Both the position numbers and the translations under genes were made by a program. Below are positions 22,318-34,072 of a DNA stretch of 64,000 bases, piece after piece. This DNA is from Toxorhynchites rutilus septentrionalis (lineage: Eukaryota; Arthropoda; Insecta; Diptera; Culicidae). Position 1 is the stretch's first letter. Every line of letters begins with the position of its first letter. Location of the stretch: assembly GCF_029784135.1 (NCBI RefSeq), contig NC_073744.1, forward strand, positions 12,547,929 through 12,611,928, given 5' to 3'. The notes below the pieces were generated by a model. It had not been told where the DNA came from. It searched no databases and saw nothing but the letters and a program-made list of their open reading frames with translations.

Positions 22318-25300
22318 ATGGGTTATACCTATGATACAATTGCAAGGTTAACGTAGCACTGCCGATGGTTTAATAATCATTTGTGTTTCTTCAATTAGCA
22401 ATAATCGCACCTCGGATGTTCCTCATTGGGTACGATATCTGCGCAGAGCTATCTTTTGTGTGTATTGTTTAAATTATTGATTAAACTAGTAAATGAATGA
22501 AACAATTTACGAATTAAATTACAATCCCAATTTCGCTCAATTCATGCATTATGGTAGTAGTTATCGCAGCAAATAGTTATCAACATTTTACCTAATCATC
22601 AAATGGATGGTATACGTAGAAGTTCAGGGAGCTAGCGACATGAAGATATCTTCCAATGCAGTCTTGAATAACTGAGCCAAAGCATTGCATTTATACCCGC
22701 TTTTGTAGATCGTGTTAGCAAAACGAATTCCGTAGTGTAAAAATGCATGGAAGTATAAAAGTACTGCCGACACATTCCGGATTGTAGAAATGAAAGCGAG
22801 TACAAAAGTACCCGCAACTTGCATCTATATTGCAATGCCAATTTCCCCAGGCTCCATGGTTTTGAAATCTGTCTTAGGGAAACATTCCGATTTGAAGAAA
22901 CGCAAACGAGTACAAAAGTACAAGCAGCTTGCATCTATTTTTCAATACCGATTTCACCAGGTTTGCAAAAACGCAAACGAGTACAAACGCACTCGCTGCT
23001 TGCATCAATTTTTGAAATGCCAATTTCCATAGACTCCATGGTACAGAAATCTGTGTTGGGAAAACATTCTGATTTGCAGAAACGCAAGCGTTTACAAAAG
23101 TACCCGCTGCTTGAATCTATTTTACAATACCGATTTCACCAGGCTCCATGGTTTTGACATCTGTGTTAGGGAAACTTTTTTATTTGCAATGGATTTGTGA
23201 ATTTCTTCTTCTTTTGAATTATAGAGACTTTAAACTCAGAGTTCATTCGTCTCTGCAGTGGATTTCCGAGCGGCACTCGCTTATATACCGATTGGGGTGA
23301 TTTTAATAGCCTGTTTTGAAAGCAAACGAGTTTTTGAATCAAAAAGTTAAAAGTATATAACGCGTAGACATTTCATCTTTCGAATGAAGTGCTTATCATA
23401 CCATTTCGTTCAGCTGTTTTAGGAGCTATTAACGCTCAAAATCTCGTTCTCCGGCATAACGCTTTCGTTTTCAAAACTTACACCCCAGTATAGAAATAAA
23501 AGACGTAGTCCTACGTCAAAAAAGGCTAAACGTATCAAAATGAAACGTTCACAGATGTTAGGGAATACACTAGGCTAAAAATTTGCCTGTAAACATTAGA
23601 ACATACTGCGATATTTGCAGAATTGCAACAGATTTTGTAAAGCACTATAAAAATCCTGATTTGGAACTATTTTGAAATCGATGCAAAAAAATTAAATAAT
23701 TTTTTTCGTCAATGTAACAAATTATCCTTGTGCAGAATTTATTGAAGTTTTCAAAACTGCCTTTCGATTTGCGGTGCGATGGTTGTTTATTGAATAATTC
23801 GTCATCATCAAAGACGAAGGAGTAAGTTTCATGCAAACTGAAATATTCATGTATGGAAAAGTCCTACGGTGGTTCTAGAAACCAAATGAAAGCTGATGGA
23901 TGATCTTAATTGGATCTTCTGTTGAGTTGGTCAGCAAAAAATTTTGTTAGCCCACAAAATCTTCGAAAAATAAAATAATCGATTTCTTATTGCTTCCCGA
24001 CACTGTTGCTGAACCGCTTAAGAAACAACACGCTCGATAGTTGCAGCGCGGTCGTTATTTTTCTTTCCTTCAGAGAGCATTGCGTGACTTATGCGCCACC
24101 CTTTATGTACGTAAAATATTCTAATACCTGAAAGTTGTAGTTATAAAATGATGCATACCAGCATGTCAAAATTCGCATAAAATTTCCGACTTTAGCTTGT
24201 TTTTCCCTTCACATTGAAGACACATTTATGCGAATTTTTGCGAACGTTTTTCGCCAACCAATCAGAACGAAGCGTGGGATCACTTGCGAAAGAGCGAAGA
24301 AAGACAGAACTATTGAAGTTTTTGCTGTGAAAAAAACGAATTCGTGTTGCTTTAACAGTTGCTTCTGCCCACATCAAAAAGTTAGAACAAGGCAATCAAG
24401 ATGAGTGCAACAAGATACAAAAAAATTCGCTCAGCTTCACATCAATGGTAAGATTTAAGCAATTATCAAGCCTGCTGCAGGATAATAAATAATTTTCCGA
24501 ATTTGTATTTATACTCTAATTATTTTCCAATATTGAATTATATCGAGTTCGAGATATACTTGAACTCACATTTGGTCGGGGTTCTGCCAAAACGAACCAA
24601 GCGCCATTTTTTTCAAAATTGAGTTACACCACTGGATGCAGAAAATAATTATCAACTGCAAAATGACCATGTTATTCGGATAATTGACAACATCTCCAAA
24701 ACCAAAAATTCTGTGTAGCAGACTGTGAAAAAACGAAATTGCATTCTACCAAAGCGAACCATGTACCCACAATATGGCATCGGACGATAGTGATCGTTTT
24801 CTCCAAGAAGGCAGATCCGAATCTTTAACAGATTTTTCTGTTTCGCACAGCTCCTGGAATCAGAAGTCGTTTTGGATCTGGTAGGTAAGACAGCGTTTTT
24901 CAAAATTGCGTTCAACCAAGAACCAAGTGTAATCCATTCTTAAATCATTTTATTTTCATTTATTACGATAATATTTTGTCAAAAACAGCAAAAATGAGGC
25001 TATATATACCATTCATGAAATTAGTTCAGAGCCGTTACAAAATACTAATGTGTTGTATAATGATATTATGTTAATATATAGCATTTACTTTGTTCGCTCT
25101 GGCTGCAAAGAGAACGAAGTTTTGCGTGTCTAGCAGTAACGAAATTCAGTTCTTTTTTGACGTGGGACTACGTCTAACCGGAATATACGGGGGGTAAAAT
25201 GAAAACCTAAACACAGAACATGCAGGAAAAATGCAAGATTTCGAATGCTTATAACTCGAATATTTCTTACTGGATCGGAGAGATGTTTGCATCAATTGAT

Positions 25301-26188
25301 AAGGAATATTTCTACGCATCTATCGCAATTAATAAAATGTTATTTTTCATTAGATAAACAATTGAATAACTGTGAAATGATGAGCGTTATCTAAACGCCC
25401 TAACTGCCTCGTTTCGATTGGCCCGATTTACGGTTTCCCCAACACGACCATCAAAACTGAGCAGCCTTGTGGAAATCGACATTGCAAATATGTGTCCTAA
25501 CAGAGATTTCAAAACTAATGTGCCTTGGGAAATTGGCATTGCAAATTCATGCAGGTCGGGATATTTTTGTTCTAATGAAGTTGAAGTTGTTGATTCATGC
25601 AAGTCGGGGGTACTTCTGTACCCGCATTTTTGTTTTGCATAGCGGGTACGAACACAACGTTTTTGCTCGGTTATTCAAGATTGCATTGAAGGATATGATA
25701 TGTTCTGCTCACAGAATTTCTACGCACATCATTTGATGATTAGGCAAAATGTCGATAACGATTTGCTGCGATAACACCTATTGATCAAACAATATGCGTT
25801 TAAGGTACATGTCCGAAACAGAGTGCCTGAAGTTCATCAAATCAAGCGAATTCGCAGTTCGAGAAGTACATACACTTGAGAGACGCAAACTTCAGGGGTA
25901 AAAGTAAAATAAATAATCGTTTGATAATTCTTCCGTTCACATATTTTGTCCTAGGCATCACACCAAATGTAAAAGAACTGTCATTAAATTTACTTGAAAC
26001 GTAGAACATAATCTATCACAATGCATGAATCGACCTTACATAGCCTTTGTTCAATCGTTTTACTCACATGCAATTGAATTGGGAAATTGTTTCATTCAAT
26101 CAAAAATTTAATCAATACAAACAAATGATTGCTAAGCTAAGATAGTCCCACGTCAACCTTGCGGTTATATCATAGATATAACCCACCC
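22318..26188. mobile_element. Long-inverted-repeat (foldback-like) element, about 3.9 kb
   Basis: GATGGGTTATACCTATGATA at 22318 is matched in inverse at 26188. Pairing continues inward on both sides through GATTAAA...GAATGAAACAATTT, CATTTGATGATTAGGYAAAATG, a TTCAAGAYTGCATTGRAGGAT segment and the minisatellite unit, so each arm is several hundred bases. At the inner edges sit opposed copies of the palindrome GACGTAGTCCTACGTC (23502-23517 and 25159-25174). The 1.6 kb core codes for nothing recognised. Confidence 0.65.
22778..23165. repeat. Minisatellite of about 75-125-bp units inside the foldback arm
   Basis: Four imperfect units, each starting near GAAACGCAAACGAGTACAAA (22788, 22897, 22970, 23078), followed by CTGCTTGCATCTAT, a CAATACCGATTTCACCAGG segment and CTCCATGGTTTTGAAATCTG. 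The third unit lacks the middle part. One related unit is inverted at 25490-25640 in the other arm. Confidence 0.75.
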
Positions 26189-27674
26189 TTTTTCATTTTC
26201 ATGAGGCGTCGGTGACACTAGCTGCAGTAAAGTGGTCGTACGAATTGTATGCAATAGTGAAAGTAAACAATCACATTTAGTTGCATTGGTGTGGTTACAT
26301 TGCTTCCCACTTACTTCGTTCGAATTCGTCAGCTTCTATCGAAAAACATAGTTTCTCTTCGTCAGTTATCGTACAATCAAATTTTCGTGCGTTCTCCGAG
26401 CCAATGTCACCTTAGCCTAAAGGTTCTGAATCAGAAATTGACGAAGATGTGTGCTTACAGCATGAAAGGGAGTATTATGTTTGACATCCTGTTTGTAACA
26501 CGTGAGCGATAAAATGATACCTTTGATCAGACACAGTCAATTAGTGGGAACCCAAACTTCAAATTGAAATATTTCAAAATAATGTTTTAGGCGATGTCGT
26601 CTTTAAACGACACTCGTACACACAGGTTGTTACGCGGATGTCGCCTATAGACGACGCTCGTAGCGAAAGGGTTAAATAATATTGAACCTGCAAAAAAAAG
26701 GATTTAATTTTCTTAATTATTGATTGTAGTCGTTTTTTTATTGTTTCCATTTTTATATCAATTTTCATAGTTGGTCCGAAAATTTTTTTTTTCCTTTCAT
26801 CCAAAAATGACTGCAAAAATTCATAACATGTTAACTACTGAACCGATTTAAATGGTCGACATATTGACTTATTAAGGACCGCAAAGAAATCTGTAAGACA
26901 TACGCCTGGGACCGCACGTTTTGGGGCAAACTTGTACGCTACATTTGTTCTGATTCAACGAATGATATAGTTTCCTTCGGTGTGGATGAGACGAAGGCGA
27001 CCCATCGGTAGGCCTTGTTAGATTCTTGGCCGTTTGTCTGCCATTTAACCATCAAGTGTAGAAAACACGGGTTATTTCGTAATCCATCCGTAACAGACGG
27101 AACGCGAAACACGAGAAAACTCGTGAACGGTCTTTAATGTGCTAAATTGAAGCCAATAAGCTAACCTTTGAAAAAATATCACACTTGCAGAACGATTCAA
27201 TTCTAGACTAGTCACATAGAAATGTTGAACGAAAACTTGAAACATGTTAAATTTGCAAAATAATAACTCAAAAACGAAAAAAAAACACCTCTCTGACTTT
27301 CGAATATATTATGTTAAAAACAATGATTTCCAGAAAAAAAGATACAAAATATAGCGCCCTGTATCTTTAACCGAGCAAACTATGAAAAATAACTCCAGCA
27401 ATAATCACAAAAAAAAATTCGCAAATGTAATACTTTTTCAAAAAAAACCAACAAAAACTTTAATTTGATATGTCGATCATCTGAATCGGTCCAGTAGTTC
27501 AAAAGTTATGAATTTTTGTAGTGGAAGAAAAGGGGTAAAATTTGTTTTTTCGAACCATCGGTTGAATTTGAAAAATTATATCTCTGAACAAAAAAAAATT
27601 TCAAGATTTTTTTCCGTTTTCCGGAAGATGACAAAAAATCGAGTAACTCGTTTCGAAATGCGCAATGCCACCCC
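26189..27674. other. Non-coding intron sequence
   Basis: No gene or complete element recognised. A short duplicated phrase GACGACRCTCGTA (26598-26660 region) and long A/T runs are present. Confidence 0.5.
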
Positions 27675-27783
27675 AGTTTTACTTCGAACATTGAATGTGC
27701 AAAACGTTCGAAATAGGGAATGCGAAATTATAACTCGAACGAAATAACGGTTTGGAAATCCGTCGGAATACAGAATAGGGCTG
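27675..27783. repeat. Partial copy of the CCCTATTCTGTATT MITE
   Basis: Shares GTTCGAAATAGGGAATGCGAAAT..TAACTCGAACG and the ATCCGTCGGAATACAGAATAGGG right end with 21605-21686. The left half is replaced by sequence ending ATGCGCAATGCCACCCC near 27673, itself an end of another MITE family (see 58903-59145). Confidence 0.65.
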
Positions 27784-27965
27784 ATTGAGAAGCTGGGGAG
27801 ATAATGAGGATTACTTGCCACGGCGTAAGGCAAACCTGATGAACTTGCACTGGACAGCCTCCACTCGTAAAATGCTGTTTTTGTAGTATATGGTGCCCAA
27901 ACAACAGAAGCATACTCAAGTATTGAGCGGATCAGGACACCGTACATCTTTCTTGTTTTCATGCA
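27784..27965 (-). mobile_element. Fragment of a Jockey-type reverse transcriptase C-terminus
   Basis: On the minus strand VLIRSILEYASVVWAPY is the conserved block after the RT fingers/palm in Jockey-clade LINEs; frameshifted continuations read VQ.KFIRFALR-like sequence. Only about 180 bp survive. Confidence 0.75.
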
Positions 27966-28094
27966 GTAAATATTCTAAAAGGTCGCGTGAAACATTTAGC
28001 CAAGTGCTTCAGAAGTTTTCGAAGTTATGTATGGGAAATGCTCACGAAATGAATCGAGTATGGTCCTAGGTCCATAACGCAGTCGAGTGCATTC

Positions 28095-28270
28095 CGCCGG
28101 ATTTGCATTTCGTTCGAGTTGTAATTTCGCTTTCTCTATTTCGAAGGTTTTGCCTATTTAATTTTCGAAGAGAAACAGATCGAATGAAATGCAAAAACAT
28201 CTCGAATGGAATGCAGAATGGGATTTTTATTAAACCGTTCGAATCGATCGAAATATAGAATAGAGGTGAT
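28095..28270 (-). repeat. Inverted copy of the CCCTATTCTGTATT MITE
   Basis: Shares, inverted or rearranged, the words TCGAAGAGAAACAGATCGAAT, TGCAAAAACA and CGTTCGAATCGATCGAAAT with 21498-21686. A further partial repeat follows to about 28370. Confidence 0.5.
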
Positions 28271-28639
28271 AATTTCGCAGTCCCTTTTCGAGCATTTTAT
28301 CCATTTAATGTTCGAAGAGACACAAATCGAACGAAATGTAGACAACCAGAACGGAATACTGAATTCGCGATGACATGAATAGTGTCCATGTCTGGTGGCG
28401 ACTTCCAATTAGGGGCCATAATTTGGGTCCCAAACTCGTTAGTGTAATCCCTATCTGATTAGAAGACACGAAGGCAATTTTAAAATGTTAAAATTTGAAT
28501 GAAAATTTTTACATCATGTTAGGTAATTAGTTGAAAGACTTATTTCTGATTCTTTTTTAACCATTTATCTATACAACTTTGTAATGCGCCCATGTTTGAT
28601 ACGCACGCTCATCAGAATAATGAAACGACACGAAGCTTG

Positions 28640-28900
28640 AAACTTGACGATACTTTCCATTTATCTGGTACAAAAGGAACAGTGCGAACTGCTCATTGCG
28701 ATTGTATGGCCGGATTAGGTGAATATGTTCCCATGTAGGCTTTGTGCTTTTTGCCCTGGAATGCTGGTCTCGTGAAGAAGTAGACTATAATGAACATTCG
28801 TGTGCAGATATCCTTATTCTGTGGTTAGTTCAGCCAAAAAAGCGATTGGTTATGTTGAAATTAAGGACATGTTCAGCCGGATAGGTCAACAAACCCTCAG
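28640..28900 (+). pseudogene. SWIM zinc-finger domain remnant
   Basis: One frame reads GTVRTAHCDCMAGLGE; after a one-base shift the next reads CSHVGFVLFALECWSREE ... CADILILWL. Together they give the SWIM signature C-x-C ... C-x-H with its usual surroundings. Such SWIM proteins with CDCMAGLGE are multicopy in insect genomes and often transposon-associated (inference from recall). The frameshift and lack of flanking exons make it a relic inside the mod(mdg4) intron. Confidence 0.6.
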
Positions 28901-29601
28901 TTGTGATTTCCGGAATTCAGGTACCCGGAAATCATAACTGAGGGAGCTCTGCGGAGAAGTGAAATATGTTTATAAGCAAATTGATTGGAAACGGAGAACA
29001 TCCATCAGTTCGCCAATTCATGGAAAATGCAAGAAAGCATCTGTGCGTGCCTTTGATCTTGATCCGAACAAGTTGATAGTCCTTTTCTGCCAATTTTTCG
29101 ATATGAATCGAGGGAAAGTCGCAATGAACATTGCGAAATAAGCGCTAGTAAATTGTGTAATATTCGTCACACAAAAACTCTAGGAAATAGCTTGCCTAAC
29201 TGTTTCACAAGGTTCATGTTAGTTCTGTTAAAAAATCTCGCGTTAGTAGAAATACTGCATCGATATTTAAATCAAGAATAAGAACGCCGATTGATAATAA
29301 CTCCGCTACTGCTGCAAATAAATTACGTAAACAAGCGATCTGTGCCCAACAGACGCATTGCATGTATGTGTAGCAAAAGTCCTATGACGACCATTACATC
29401 ATTACCACCAAACGACGTGCAACAAAACCTAAGACAAGACTAGACAATAGGGGGTCGAATTCGGACCAGCTGCTGATTGCTCAATTCTAAAGGGTTACCA
29501 ATAATATTTGAAAAAAAAATTACTAACACTTCCACGTAAAATACTCATGGTATGTACTCTCACACTAGTTTTCATGATAAAGCATAATAGAAAAATACAA
29601 T
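28901..29601. other. Non-coding intron sequence
   Basis: Possibly the decayed continuation of the SWIM-domain relic up to about 29140 (the phrase AACTGAGGGAGCTCTGCGG has coding character), then nothing recognisable. Confidence 0.4.
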
Positions 29602-30286
29602 TTGTTGTGAAATACGCAACAATGTAACCAAATTATTAATTATTCATAGAATATATGGTACGAAAACATGTGTTAGGGACGTGAAAAAATAATCTTCAAA
29701 AACTTTATCTCTTTTGGAAACTTGACATCTCGAGTGGTACGAACCACTCGAAGAGTAGAAGTAAGACTCTTCGATCAAGTGCGAGCAACAGGGATGCAAA
29801 CCACTCGAGATGTCAAGTTTCCAAATGAGATAAAGTTTCTGAAACATGTTTTTTCACGTTCCCGTGGCCGTACACTGTTTGCCCGGAGGTCAAATATTTG
29901 ATATTTTTTGACAGATAAGGTTTGATTTGATATTTGTACAAACACTATTTTGTTTGCCACTCTTCAATTTTCAACAGTAGTAAACAATATCAAATACCGA
30001 ACATGGAAAAAATCAACTGAAATATTCAAGGTAACCTAACCATGTACCGACAGGTTCGAAGAACAGACTGAAAAAATATTTTAGGCATCCAATAATTGAA
30101 TATTTGCTTGTCGTGTTTTGTGTAGAATATATTTGATCAGTACACGTCGACCAAATTTTATCTGTCAAAAAGAGTCAAATATTTGGCTTCGGTCAAACAG
30201 TGTATGAGCACCCTAACACATGTTTTTGTACCACATATTCTATGAATAATTACGTTTGGTTACATTGTTGCGCACTTCACAACAAA
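29602..30286. repeat. Nested inverted-repeat element (outer TIRs about 75 bp)
   Basis: The left arm from 29602 (TTGTTGTGAAATACGCAACA ... TTCATAGAATATATGGTACG) pairs with a right arm ending 30286 (inverse of the same blocks). Inside, AAACTTTATCTC..TTGGAAACTTGACATCTCGAGTGGT (29698-29740) pairs with its inverse at 29806-29850, so a second strong hairpin lies within. A separate MITE (29871-30204) is inserted next to it. No coding capacity. Confidence 0.7.
29871..30204. repeat. MITE with TACACTGTTTG ends, inserted in the previous element
   Basis: Left end TACACTGTTTGCCCGGAGGT followed by CAAATATTTGATATTTTTTG; right end is the inverse, CAAATATTTGGCTTCGGTC..AAACAGTGTA. TIRs about 45 bp with small gaps. 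Confidence 0.7.
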
Positions 30287-30839
30287 TTGTAGCCAGTTGT
30301 TACATATTGTTTCGAGCTTCAGCTTGAGCTTGGGTGGATTGTACACTTTGTAGTTCGTAGTTCATGGCTGACATGAACAAGCGAAATTGCAGATTGAATT
30401 TAGAACTGTCTTTCGGGATGGTAGTCTGAGAGGAGGTACACTTACTTCACCACAAATCGAAATTGTTATGATCGGTAACACATTTACTAATTTGAAGATT
30501 CAATAACTGTTAGGCTTGGTGGAGAAATGCGCTGGGCTTTTATATATTCGAAGTATTGCCGCTTGTTGCTTCATCAAAAAAGTATTTGGATAAGAACGAG
30601 ACTGCACGAAGAACACCTTATTTTTAATCAGGTGTGAGTGCTATTGTGTTATAATTTATCTAATCTTAATAAGGATTTTTTTCAAATATCCGGTATCCGG
30701 TCGGATAGTAAATATTGACCGGATATCCGTTTCATCTCTAATAGAGATCCGTCATTCGCAGGCGGAGTTCCATTTGTCATGTCTCTTAGAACAAAACATA
30801 AACCGACAAAACCAATTCTTCACTCTTTGATGTCAAATA
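30287..30839. other. Non-coding intron sequence
   Basis: Nothing recognised beyond AT-rich intronic DNA. Confidence 0.4.
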
Positions 30840-31274
30840 CAGTAAACATTCACTAACTGGGCGAAAAGAGAAGACCACTTATCGACATTCGCGTTTTAAC
30901 TGGTCCGGCATGTTAAACGTCAAATAAAATCGAGGGAAACTTCAATGAATTGTTTGATTCGCTTAGTTCCTGTAATTGGATAAATAAAAGGATTCCAATG
31001 GAAGTTTCGCATTGAGTGCGACAACAGGTATGACATATGATTTGAGAAAATTATTTTTCTGTAGTTTAATCAATGTTTTTGTCGTGCGAAAATAATGTCA
31101 ACTTTCATAACATTTAAAATTACATTCGAATGCCCCTCACAGCAAATCTTCCATTAGAATATGGCGTCGATTGTTTACGAAATTGTGCTTTTTAACTGGT
31201 CCAAGGACCAGTTAACGTTCGCCCAGTTAAATAGCAGACCAGTTAAACCAGGACCAGTTAGCGAACGATTACTG
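30840..31274. repeat. MITE with CAGTAAWCRTTCRCTAACTG ends and TA flanks
   Basis: TA-CAGTAAACATTCACTAACTG on the left; inverse CCAGTTAGCGAACGATTACTG-TA on the right. Subterminal CAGTTAA / TTAACTGG words repeat near both ends (possible transposase binding sites). 435 bp, pogo-type termini. Confidence 0.8.
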
Positions 31275-32089
31275 TAGTTTGTTAGAGTGTTTTGACGATC
31301 AAAGCATGTTGCAAGTCAGCGCACTATAATCGTCAAGACGAGAAGTACCATGTCACTTGGTGTAATGGATGTTAACACGTTTACCTGGACGAATTTATTT
31401 ATATTGAGCTACCTGAATACCATTCTAATATAAAATACTAAAATTTCGAGAAGAGCAAAGAATATAAATAAGTCTAAACGGATTTCCAAATACAGTGAAA
31501 CCCCGATTATCCACGAGCGGATCAATAACAGGAAAAAGTCAAATTTCGTTATTTGTGTTGGTGTATCAAAATTGCTCTTTTTTGAGGAGGCTGAATTAGA
31601 TGACTATTAAAATTTAATGCAAACGGAGAAAACATATTTTTTGGAGTTTTTCCATTCAATCACACCCTTTTCTTCAAATAAATACCAATGAAGCCTAAAA
31701 AATACACAATAGCAATATTACCGAGAAGCTCAACTTTCGGTCTGTGACGCCGTGCGCGAGTATACGAGTTATGATTTCGCACGCGAGTACAGGAGCGTTA
31801 AGCATGCTTAACCCCTTCACGTATAACGTTGAACCACACTCGTTGCGATTAGACTTGCCAGAACGTAAAAAATCGAACCTCACTCGTGGTCTATCGATGT
31901 GAAATGGATACATGCTTCAGGCGTGTGATGATGCGGGACTACTACGATCGTAAGTAAGATGCACACACTCAACAGAGTATCGGGACGATTCAATGTGCTC
32001 GTGTTTGGGCCCTGTTGTTGGAAATCAAATCATACGGAAAGGGGTTAAAAACTAAAATGAAGCGACAAAAATTAAGACCGGTTTTAAAA
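31275..32089. other. Non-coding intron sequence with a solo pogo-type end
   Basis: TACAGTGAAACCCCGATTAT near 31493 resembles the start of a pogo/Tigger-like MITE; no matching inverse end found. Otherwise unremarkable. Confidence 0.4.
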
Positions 32090-32400
32090 TTCATGATTAA
32101 AAAATTAAGTCTAGTTCCTGCACCACCAGCCGCCGGGAATTCACGGGCAAGCTCAATTCGTCCCGGATCTTTTTCGAAGCTTTGAAGGGATCTTTCTTGG
32201 AGACTCGCTTTATGGCAGAGTCATCCTTTCATCGATTTCCTTGGGCGTCCAGTCGTTTCGGATTTTTTGCGGTGGTGGAAGGCATTAAACACGAAGGTTT
32301 TGGATCGTCCCAAGTACTCTGCGATTTCGCGTTGGCTGCTGTCTGGACATTTTTCGGATGATCATACGCTGTGTTTCGGTGCAATTATGCGCGCGACCCA
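32090..32400 (-). mobile_element. Tc1/ITm-type transposase N-terminal remnant
   Basis: On the minus strand the fragments SRQQPTRNRRVLGTIQNL-like, TPKEIDERMT and SPRKIPSKLRKRSGTN-like occur in an order and style that fit the DNA-binding N-terminus of a Tc1-type transposase, with stops and shifts between. No catalytic region. Lies about 400 bp before the first mod(mdg4) tail. Confidence 0.4.
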
Positions 32401-32793
32401 TTTTTCGTGGACTGAATTCGAGAATTGAAACACCTCACATACTTCTTGTTTACATGATAAAAAAGTGGTTTAAAAAATCGATGCCTGTTTAATACAATAT
32501 GAAATAACTGAAGAAAATAATATACCCTGTATTATAAATTCCGGCAACAATATATGCTCGGGTTCATCTTAATATAGTAAAGAAACAAACGACCTTATGG
32601 AATATCTAAGTATGTAACAAATGCCAATCGAATTAATAAAGCGAATTAAATAGCCGATCGAAAAGTTTTTATTGTTAATCAACTTGGACAATCCTTACTT
32701 TGATGCGTAATACTGTCTATTAAAGTCGTTCTTTATTTTTCCACCTCATTCTACTCCGTTCCCGTCCTCCCTTTATTATATTGCCCTTCGTAG

Positions 32794-33341
32794 ATGTTGG
32801 TGACACATTGGAAGCGCAGACCACGTCTTGTCTTCACTCGCCGAAACATAGTACAATCCTGGAGTGTTCAACGACGGTGGCCACCCCCGTAAGCAGTCCG
32901 AATGCAATCAAATTTATACGGAGTCAAAAAAAGAAACCCCAACTCGTGTATCGGGGGTTCCTTTATAACAGGAAACTGACCCAGCAAAACGGCAATACAA
33001 CTTGGCGTTGTATCGATGTCTCCAAGCTACGATGTAAGGCGATTTGTGTTACCAAGTTTAACAAATTGATACGCGCCAAACGACCACATATTCACGAAAA
33101 TCACGAGAGTAGAATTCAGAATAAACCGTTATATGACTATCCTGAAGATTTAGAAGAGTATTTGGAAATTTACTCTCGAGATCCGATATCAGCCTCGCAG
33201 AAGATTGATGTGATAGACGATGGAACCGATTACAAGGTTGTTGTGCGGGATACGAACGAAGAAGATGATAACCATACAGAGGATATTGTAGCAAAGTCGC
33301 CCCTCCGCGACCAGTATCCTTTCTATGATGCACCAAAATGA
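32794..33341 (+). CDS. mod(mdg4): mod(mdg4) alternative tail 1 (FLYWCH)
   Basis: Acceptor CTTCGTAG ends at 32793; G plus AT gives Asp, then VGDTLEAQ. A 182-residue tail, the longest here. The FLYWCH finger spans roughly residues 45-112: [22 protein letters not shown] in [15 protein letters not shown], and H-x-H as HIHENHE. An acidic region ([16 protein letters not shown]) follows. Stop TGA, then AATAAA near 33376. FLYWCH tails in Drosophila Mod(mdg4) give isoforms their specific partners or DNA targets. Confidence 0.88.
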
Positions 33342-33487
33342 TGCAAAATCATGCTTTCGAATATAAGTACGAGGCAATAAATGAAAGATGTATGAAAAAC
33401 GTTGGTCTTTTATTACTAATTATAGTGTTAATTAAGGTAAGAGGAATTGGAAACACCAAGATGATCAATTCGGTTTTCTCTCCGCAG

Positions 33488-33970
33488 ACGATTTTTCGGT
33501 TTCCAGGAAACTTTTGTTCAAAGAAGACGAGAGCATTGCATCGCAGACAAACAGAATGTATGCCTTTCTAACCAGCAGGAAGGGTGGCATCCATTTGGTG
33601 CACAACAACTTTGTCTATCGATCGAACCTACGGCGAAGTGGTCGGAACAAAGATATCATCTACTGGGAATGTGTTCACAACCGGGCGAAAAAGTGTCGAG
33701 GAAGGGTGAAAAGTGTTGGCGATATACTGTACATCTCCAACTCGAACAGTACGTGGAGGATTACTACCTTTGAGAAGTTAAGATGCGAATATAGTTTTTT
33801 TTTATATTCATGTTTCAGTTCAACACAATCACGAGCCGGACACGGTAAAGGTAGCAAGTGCTATGGCCTCGGGACATTTGACCTACCGAACCTTTTCCTC
33901 CATCGGGACTGTGAACTTCAACGTATCGATGCATGACGTGGTTTTGGTTGAAAATAAAAACGATTTTTAA
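33488..33970 (+). CDS. mod(mdg4): mod(mdg4) alternative tail 2 (FLYWCH split by an intron)
   Basis: join(33488..33748, 33819..33970). Acceptor TCTCCGCAG; starts [11 protein letters not shown]. The first exon gives [17 protein letters not shown] and [16 protein letters not shown] 70-bp intron (GTACGT ... TGTTTCAG) must be removed to reach the ligand histidines QHNHEPD in the second exon; without splicing the finger lacks them. The tail is 137 residues and ends ENKNDF. AATAAA overlaps the end of the coding sequence (AAAATAAAAACG). Confidence 0.82.
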
Positions 33971-34072
33971 ACAAGTGCATTATTTTCTTCTTACAATTTC
34001 ATAATCATTAGAACAATTTATACGCATAAATGGTTTGAATTGAATGTCTGAAACACGTGTATTCCGTTTTAG

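Noticed and set aside
22624..23157. Frames of 60-110 codons across the minisatellite
   Set aside because: Open only because the repeat unit lacks stops; peptides repeat with the DNA unit and resemble nothing.
22778..23165. CRISPR-like array
   Set aside because: Units are long, imperfect and directly adjoining without unique spacers, in a eukaryotic transposon arm.
16929..32793. Further mod(mdg4) tails inside the large intron
   Set aside because: I looked for W-x-C...C...H-x-H with an AG acceptor in the correct phase and found none; recognisable content is repeats and relics.
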